Source: Megalobrama amblycephala
Taxonomy: Eukaryota; Chordata; Actinopteri; Cypriniformes; Xenocyprididae
NCBI RefSeq assembly: GCF_018812025.1
Contig: NC_063063.1
Coordinates: 679,501 to 743,500, forward strand
Direction: 5' to 3'
DNA: 64,000 nucleotides
Shown here: one piece after another, positions 57,362 to 64,000 of the stretch
Position numbering within the stretch: position 1 is the first letter of the stretch
How the letters are laid out: every line of letters starts with the position of its first letter
The notes under the pieces: generated by a model
Told to the model about the DNA's origin: nothing
The model's database searches: none
The model's input: only the letters and a program-made list of their open reading frames with translations
Made by a program: the position numbers and the translations under genes

Positions 57362-60300
57362 CAAATGTTGCTGGGTAACACGAAAACGACCCAAACACCT
57401 GGTTGTTACGTCTGAGCCACTAGCTGGGTAACACGAAAAGGACCCAAACACCTGGTTGTTACGTCTGAGCCAATAGCTGGGTAACACGAAAACGACCCAA
57501 ACACCGGGTTGTTACGTCTGAGCCACTAGCTGGGTAACACGAAAACGACCCAAACACCTGGTTGTTACGTCTGAGCCACTAGCTGGGTAACACGAAAACG
57601 ACCCAAACACCGGGATGTTACGTCTGAGCCACTAGCTGGGTAACACGAAAACGACCCAAACACCGGGTTATTACGTCTGAGCCACTAGCTGGGTAACACG
57701 AAAACGACCCAAACACCTGGTTGTTATGTCTGAGCTACTAGCTGGGTAACACGAAAACGACCCAAACACCGGGTTATTACGTCTGAGCCACTAGCTGGGT
57801 AACACGAAAACGACCCAAACACCGGGTTGTTTCGTTTGACTCAGGAGCTGGGTAACACGAAAATGACCCAAACACCTGGTTGTTACGTCTGAGCCACTAG
57901 CTGGGTAACACTAAAAACGACCAAAACACCTGGTTATTACATCTGAGCCACTAGCTGGGTAACATGAAAACGACCCAAACACCTGGTTTTTACGTCTGAG
58001 CACCGGGTTGTTAGGTCTGACTCAGGAGCTGGGTAACACGAAAACGACCCAAACACCGGGTTGTTACGTCTGAGCCAGGAGCTGGGTAACACGAAAACGA
58101 CCCAAACACCGGGTTGTTACGTCTGAGCCAGGATCTGGGTAACACGAAAACAACGACCCAAACACCAGGTTGTTACATCTGAGCTACTAGCTGGGTAACA
58201 CAAAAACGACCCAAACACCTGGTTGTTACGTCTGACTCAGGAGCTGGGTAACACGAGAACGACCCAAACACCGGGTTGTTACATCTAAGCCACTAGCTGG
58301 GTAACACGAAAACGACCCAAACACCGGGTTATCACGTCTGACTCAGCAGCTGGGTAACACGAAAACGACCCAAACACCAGGTTGTTACGTCTGACTCAGC
58401 AGCTGGGTAACATAAAAACGACCCAAACACCGGGTTCTTACATCTGAGCCAGGAGCTGGGTAACACGAAAACGACCCAAACACCTGGTTGTTATGTCTGT
58501 GCCACTAGCTGGGTAACACGAAAACGACCCAAACACCGGGTTATTACGTCTGAGCCACTAGCTGGGTAACACGAAAACGACCCAAACACCGGGTTGTTAC
58601 ATCTAAGCCACTAGCTGGGTAACATGAAAACGACCCAAACACCGGGTTGTTACATCTAAGCCACTAGCTGGGTAACACGAAAACGACCCAAACACCTGGT
58701 TATTACGTCTGAGCCAGGAGCTGGGTAACACGAAAACGACCCAAACACCAGGTTGTTACGTCTGACTCAGGAGCTGGGTAACACGAAAACGACCCAAACA
58801 CCGGGTTGTTACGTCTGAGCCAGGAGCTGGGTAACACGAAAACGACCCAAACACCGGGTTGTTACGTCTGAGCCAGGATCTGGGTAACACGAAAACAACG
58901 ACCCAAACACCAGGTTGTTACATCTGAGCTACTAGCTGGGTAACACAAAAACGACCCAAACACCTGGTTGTTACGTCTGACTCAGGAGCTGGGTAACACG
59001 AGAATGACCCAAACACCAGGTTGTTACGTTTGAGCCACTAGCTGGGTAACACGAAAACGACCCAAACACCGGGTTATTACGTCTGAGCCACTAGCTGGGT
59101 AACACGAAAACGACCCAAACACCGGGTTGTTACATCTAAGCCACTAGCTGGGTAACACGAAAACGATCCAAACACCGGGTTATTACGTCTGAGCCACTAG
59201 CTGGGTAACACGAAAACGACCCAAACACCGGGTTGTTACATCTAAGCCACTAGCTGGGTAACACGAAAACGACCCAAACACCGGGTTGTTACATCTAAGC
59301 CACTAGCTGGGTAACACGAAAACGACCCAAACACCGGGTTATTACGTCTGAGCCAGGATCTGGGTAACATGAAAACAACGACCCAAACACCGGGTTGTTA
59401 CATCTGAGCCACTAGCTGGGTAACACGAAAACGACCCAAACACCAGGTTGTTACGTCTGACTCAGGAGCTGGGTAACACGAAAACGACCCAAACACCGAG
59501 TTGTTACGTCTGAGCCAGGACCTGGGTAACACGAAAACGACCCAAACACCAGGTTGTTACGTCTGACTCAGGAGCTGGGTAACACGAAAACGACTCAAAC
59601 ACCAGGTTGTTACGTCTGACTCAGGAGCTGGGTAACATAAAAACGACCCAAACACCGGGTTCTTACATCTGAGCCAGGAGCTGGGTAACACGAAAACGAC
59701 CCAAACACCGGGTTCTTACGTCTGACTCAGGAGCTGGGTAACACGAAAACGACCCAAACACCTGGTTGTTATGTCTGTGCCACTAGCTGGGTAACACAAA
59801 AACGACCCAAACACCGGGTTATTACGGCTGAGCCACTAGCTGGGTAACACGAAAACGACCCAAACACCTGGTTATTATGTCTGAGCCAGGAGCTGGGTAA
59901 CACGAAAACGACCCAAACACCAGGTTGTTACGTCTAACTCAGGAGCTGGGTAACACGAAAACGACCCAAACACCGGGTTGTTACGTCTGAGCCAGGAGCT
60001 GGGTAACACGAAAACGACCCAAACACCGGATTGTTATGTCTGAGCCACTAGCTGGGTAACACGAAAACGACCCAAACACCGGGTTGTTACGTCTGACTCA
60101 GGAGCTGGGTAACACGAAAACGACCCAAACACCTGGTTGTTATGTCTGTGCCACTAGCTGGGTAACACGAAAAAGACCCAAACACCGGGTTGTTACGTCT
60201 GACTCAGGAGCTGGGTAACACGAAAACGACCCAAACACCGGGTTGTTACGTCTGAGCCACTAGCTGGGTAACACGAAAACGACCCAAACACCGGGTTGTT

Positions 60301-63300
60301 ACATCTGAGCCACTAGCTGGGTAACACGAAAACGACCCAAACTCCGGGTTGTTATGTCTGAGCCACTAGCTGGGTAACGTGAAAACGACCCAAACACTGG
60401 GTTGTTACGTCTGAGCCAGGAGCTGGGTAACACGAAAACGACCCAAACACCGGGTTGTTATGTCTGAGCCACTAGCTGGGTAACACTAAAAACGACCCAA
60501 ACACCGGATTGTTACGTCTGACTCAGGAGCTGGGTAACACGAAAACGACCCAAACACCGAGTTGTTACGTCTGAGCCAGGACCTGGGTAACACGAAAAAC
60601 GACCCAAACACCAGGTTGTTACGTCTGACTCAGGAGCTGGGTAACACGAAAACGACCCAAACACCAGGTTGTTACGTCTGACTCAGGAGCTGGGTAACAT
60701 AAAAACGACCCAAACACCGGGTTCTTACATCTGAGCCAGGAGCTGGGTAACACGAAAACGACCCAAACACCGGGTTCTTACGTCTGACTCAGGAGCTGGG
60801 TAACACGAAAACGACCCAAACACCTGGTTGTTATGTCTGTGCCACTAGCTGGGTAACACAAAAACGACCCAAACACCTGGTTATTACGTCTGAGCCACTA
60901 GCTGGGTAACACGAAAACGACCCAAACACCTGGTTATTATGTCTGAGCCAGGAGCTGGGTAACACGAAAACGACCCAAACACCAGGTTGTTACGTCTAAC
61001 TCAGGAGCTGGGTAACACGAAAACGACCCAAACACCGGGTTGTTACGTCTGAGCCAGGAGCTGGGTAACACGAAAACGACCCAAACACCGGATTGTTATG
61101 TCTGAGCCACTAGCTGGGTAACACGAAAACGACCCAAACACCGGGTTGTTACGTCTGACTCAGGAGCTGGGTAACACGAAAACGACCCAAACACCTGGTT
61201 GTTATGTCTGTGCCACTAGCTGGGTAACACGAAAAAGACCCAAACACCGGGTTGTTACGTCTGACTCAGGAGCTGGGTAACACGAAAACGACCCAAACAC
61301 CGGGTTGTTACGTCTGAGCCACTAGCTGGGTAACACGAAAACGACCCAAACACCGGGTTGTTACATCTGAGCCACTAGCTGGGTAACACGAAAACGACCC
61401 AAACACCGGGTTGTTATGTCTGAGCCACTAGCTGGGTAACGTGAAAACGACCCAAACACTGGGTTGTTACGTCTGAGCCAGGAGCTGGGTAACACGAAAA
61501 CGACCCAAACACCGGGTTGTTATGTCTGAGCCACTAGCTGGGTAACACTAAAAACGACCCAAACACCGGGTTGTTACGTTTGAGCCACTAGCTGGGTAAC
61601 ACGAAAACGACCCAAACACCGGGTTGTTACGTCTGAGCCAGGAGCTGGGTAACACAAAACAGGAAACAACCCAAACACCGGGTTGTTATGTCTGAGCCAC
61701 TAGCTGGGTAACACGAAAATGACCCAAACACCGGGTTGTTACGTCTGAGCCACTAACTGGGTAACACGAAAACGACGCAAACACCGGGTTGTTACGTCTG
61801 AGCCACTAGCTGGGTAACACGAAAACGACCCAAACACCGGGTTGTTACGTCTGAGCCAGGAGCTGGGGACTCAGGAGCTGGGTAACACGAAAACGACCCA
61901 AACACCGGGCTGTTACATCTGAGCCACTAGCTGGGTAACACGAAAACGACCCAAACACCGGGTTGTTATGTCTGAGCCAATAGCTGGGTAACACGAAAAC
62001 AACCCAAACACCGGGTTGTTACGTCTGAGCCACTAGCTGGGTAACGCGACAATGACCCAAACACCGGGTTGTTATGTCTGAGCCAGGATCTGGGTAACAC
62101 GAAAACGACCCAAACACCGGGTTGTTACGTCTGAGCCACTAACTGGGTAATACGAAAACGACCCAAACACCTGGTTGTTACGTTTGACTCAGGAGCTGGC
62201 TAACACGAAAATGACCCAAACACCAGGTTGTTACGTCTGAGCCACTAGCTGGGTAACACGAAAACGACCCAAACACCGGGTTGTTACGTCTGAGTCACTA
62301 GCTGGGTAACACGAAAACGACCCAAACACCGGGTTGTTATGTCTGAGCCACTAGCTGGGTAAGACAAAAACGACCCAAACACCGGGTTGTTACGTCTGAG
62401 CCACTAGCTGGGTAACACGAAAACGACCCAAACACCGGGTTGTTACGTCTGAGCCAGGAGCTGGGTAACACGAAAACGACCCAAACACCAGGTTGTTACG
62501 TCTGACTCAGGAGCTGCGTAACACGAAAACGACCCAAACACCAGGTTGTTATGTCTGCCACTAGCTGGGTAACACGAAAACGACCCAAACACCAGGTTGT
62601 TACGTCTGACTCAGAAGCTGGGTAACACGAAAACGACCCAAACACCAGGTTGTTACGTCTGACTCAGGAGCTGCGTAACACGAAAACGACCCAAACACCA
62701 GGTTGTTACGTCTGACTCAGAAGCTGGGTAACACGAAAACGACCCAAACACCAGGTTGTTACGTCTGACTCAGGAGCTGGGTAACACGAAAACGACCCAA
62801 ACACCGGTTGTTACGTCTGAGCCAGGAGCTGGGTAACACGAAAACGACCCAAATACCGGATTGTTATGTCTGAGCCACTAGCTGGGTAACACGAAAACGA
62901 CCCAAACACCGGGTTGTTACGTCTGAGCCACTAGCTGGGTAACACGAAAACGACCCAAACACCGGATTGTTACGTCTGAGCCACTAGCTGGGTAACACGA
63001 AAACGACCCAAACACCGGTTTGTTACGTCTGACTCAGGAGCTGGGTAACACGAAAACGACCCAAACACCAGGTTGTTACGTCTGAGCCAGGAGCTGGTAA
63101 CACGAAAACGACCCAAACACCTGGTTGTTATGTCTGTGCCACTAGCTGGGTAACACGAAAACGACCCAAACACCAGGTTGTTACGTCTGACTCAGGAGCT
63201 GGGTAACACAAAAACGACCCAAACACCGAGTTGTTACGTCTGACCCAGGAGCTGGGTAACACGAAAACGACCCAAACACCTGGTTGTTATGTCTGTGCCA

Positions 63301-63972
63301 CTAGCTGGGTAACACGAAAACGACCCAAACACCTGGTTGTTATGTCTGTGCCACTAGCTGGGTAACACGAAAACAACCCAAACACCAGGTTGTTACGTCT
63401 GACTCAGGAGCTGGGTAACACAAAAACGATCCAAACACCGAGTTGTTACGTCTGAGCCAGGAGCTGGGTAACACGAAAACGACCCAAACACCGGATTGTT
63501 ATGTCTGAGCCACTAGCTGGGTAACACGAAAACGACCCAAACACCGGGTTGTTACGTCTGAGCCACTAGCTGGGTAACACGAAAACGACCCAAACACCGG
63601 ATTGTTACGTCTGAGCCACTAGCTGGGTAACACGAAAACGACCCAAACACCGGATTGTTATGTCTGAGCCACTAGCTGGGTAACACGAAAACGACCCAAA
63701 CACCGGTTTGTTACGTCTGACTCAGGAGCTGGGTAACACGAAAATGACCCAAACACCGAGTTGTTACGTCTGAGCCAGGAGCTGGGTAACACGAAAACGA
63801 CCCAAACACCAGGTTGTTACGTCTGACTCAGGAGCTGGGTAACACGAAAACGACCCAAACACCGGATTGTTATGTCTGAGCCACTAGCTGGGTAACACGA
63901 AAACGACCCAAACACCGGGTTGTTACGTCTGACTCAGGAGCTGGGTAACACAAAAACGACCCAAACGCCGAG
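57362..63972 (+). repeat. 6.6-kb block, copy B
   Basis: Same unit order as copy A with very few differences over the parts compared. By the end of the block the offset has fallen to about 6584 bp (GACTCAGGAG at 57347 and 63931), so copy B is about 27 bp shorter; differences cluster near 61650-61870, where copy A has CGTAAACTCAGGAG insertions at 55038 and 55277. It continues in array to the window end; whether a third block follows is not visible. Confidence 0.88.
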
Positions 63973-64000
63973 TTGTTACGTCTGAGCCAGGAGCTGGGTA

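Larger units (their letters stand above)
50757..64000. repeat. 53-bp minisatellite, at least 13.2 kb (array 2), continues past the window
   Basis: About 250 units: CTGGGTAACACGAAAACGACC, CAAACACCGGGTTGTTACGT and CTGAGCCACTAG, 53 bp. Three tail types alternate: GAGCCACTAGCT, GAGCCAGGAGCT and GACTCAGGAGCT. Variation is concentrated at CpG positions. Higher-order periods include about 745 bp, about 1060 bp and 6611 bp. Minus-strand frames of 62-67 codons (FGSFSCYPAPESD repeats) are array translations. The monomer is homologous to the array at 27922-30030. Confidence 0.95.

Overview
The window looks like nuclear DNA from a teleost, most probably a cyprinid (carp, minnow or danio group). The reasons are the 3' end of a JIP4/spag9-type gene with ordinary GT-AG introns and a dense load of fish repeat families: palindromic MITEs, a dead Tc1-like transposon, a DIRS-type gag fragment, TTAA-flanked foldback elements and cyprinid-style minisatellites. 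There is no prokaryotic gene organisation. The species cannot be fixed from the sequence alone.

The only convincing host gene is at the left edge. It is the last two coding exons of a JNK-interacting scaffold (spag9/JIP4 type) at 252-368 and 3710-3828 on the + strand. They are separated by a 3.3 kb intron filled by a foldback element and a roughly 2.5 kb minisatellite. After its 3' UTR (to about 4.7 kb) about 59 kb follow with no supportable host gene, only a few weak single-exon candidates.

Layout: 4.8-11.5 kb is intergenic DNA with a foldback element (6240-6960) and two opposed copies of one dispersed repeat, one of them carrying six tandem 113-bp copies of its own middle. At 11.6-12.6 and 14.5-17.1 kb lie GGGTTAAAACAACCC minisatellites. 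At 17.1-23.4 kb are MITEs, a LINE-like 3' tail and long TATAA arrays. At 24.5-26.0 kb is a large dispersed repeat. At 27.9-30.0 kb is a 53-bp minisatellite. At 32.9-37.3 kb is a 4.3 kb 22-bp array interrupted by a TG...CA element. At 39.5-41.1 kb is a complete but dead Tc1-like element. At 42.4-44.7 kb are two palindromic MITEs, the second with a 22-bp array in one arm only. At 46.0-47.9 kb an element contains a 21-bp array that stays open in frame on both strands. At 49.2-50.75 kb is the 5' part of a DIRS-like retroelement with a broken gag. At 50.76-64.0 kb a 53-bp array runs off the window; it consists largely of two near-identical 6.6 kb blocks.

The unifying theme is minisatellite birth and growth inside transposable elements. 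At least five arrays can be linked to a recognisable element, in two cases with an unexpanded arm or copy also present. Several arrays share inverted GGGT/ACCC boxes and vary mainly at CpG sites. The hypotheses most worth testing are the element-to-minisatellite route, the nested higher-order structure at 50.8-64 kb (real duplication or assembly artefact) and the AUG-initiated heptad-repeat reading frame on the minus strand at 46 kb.
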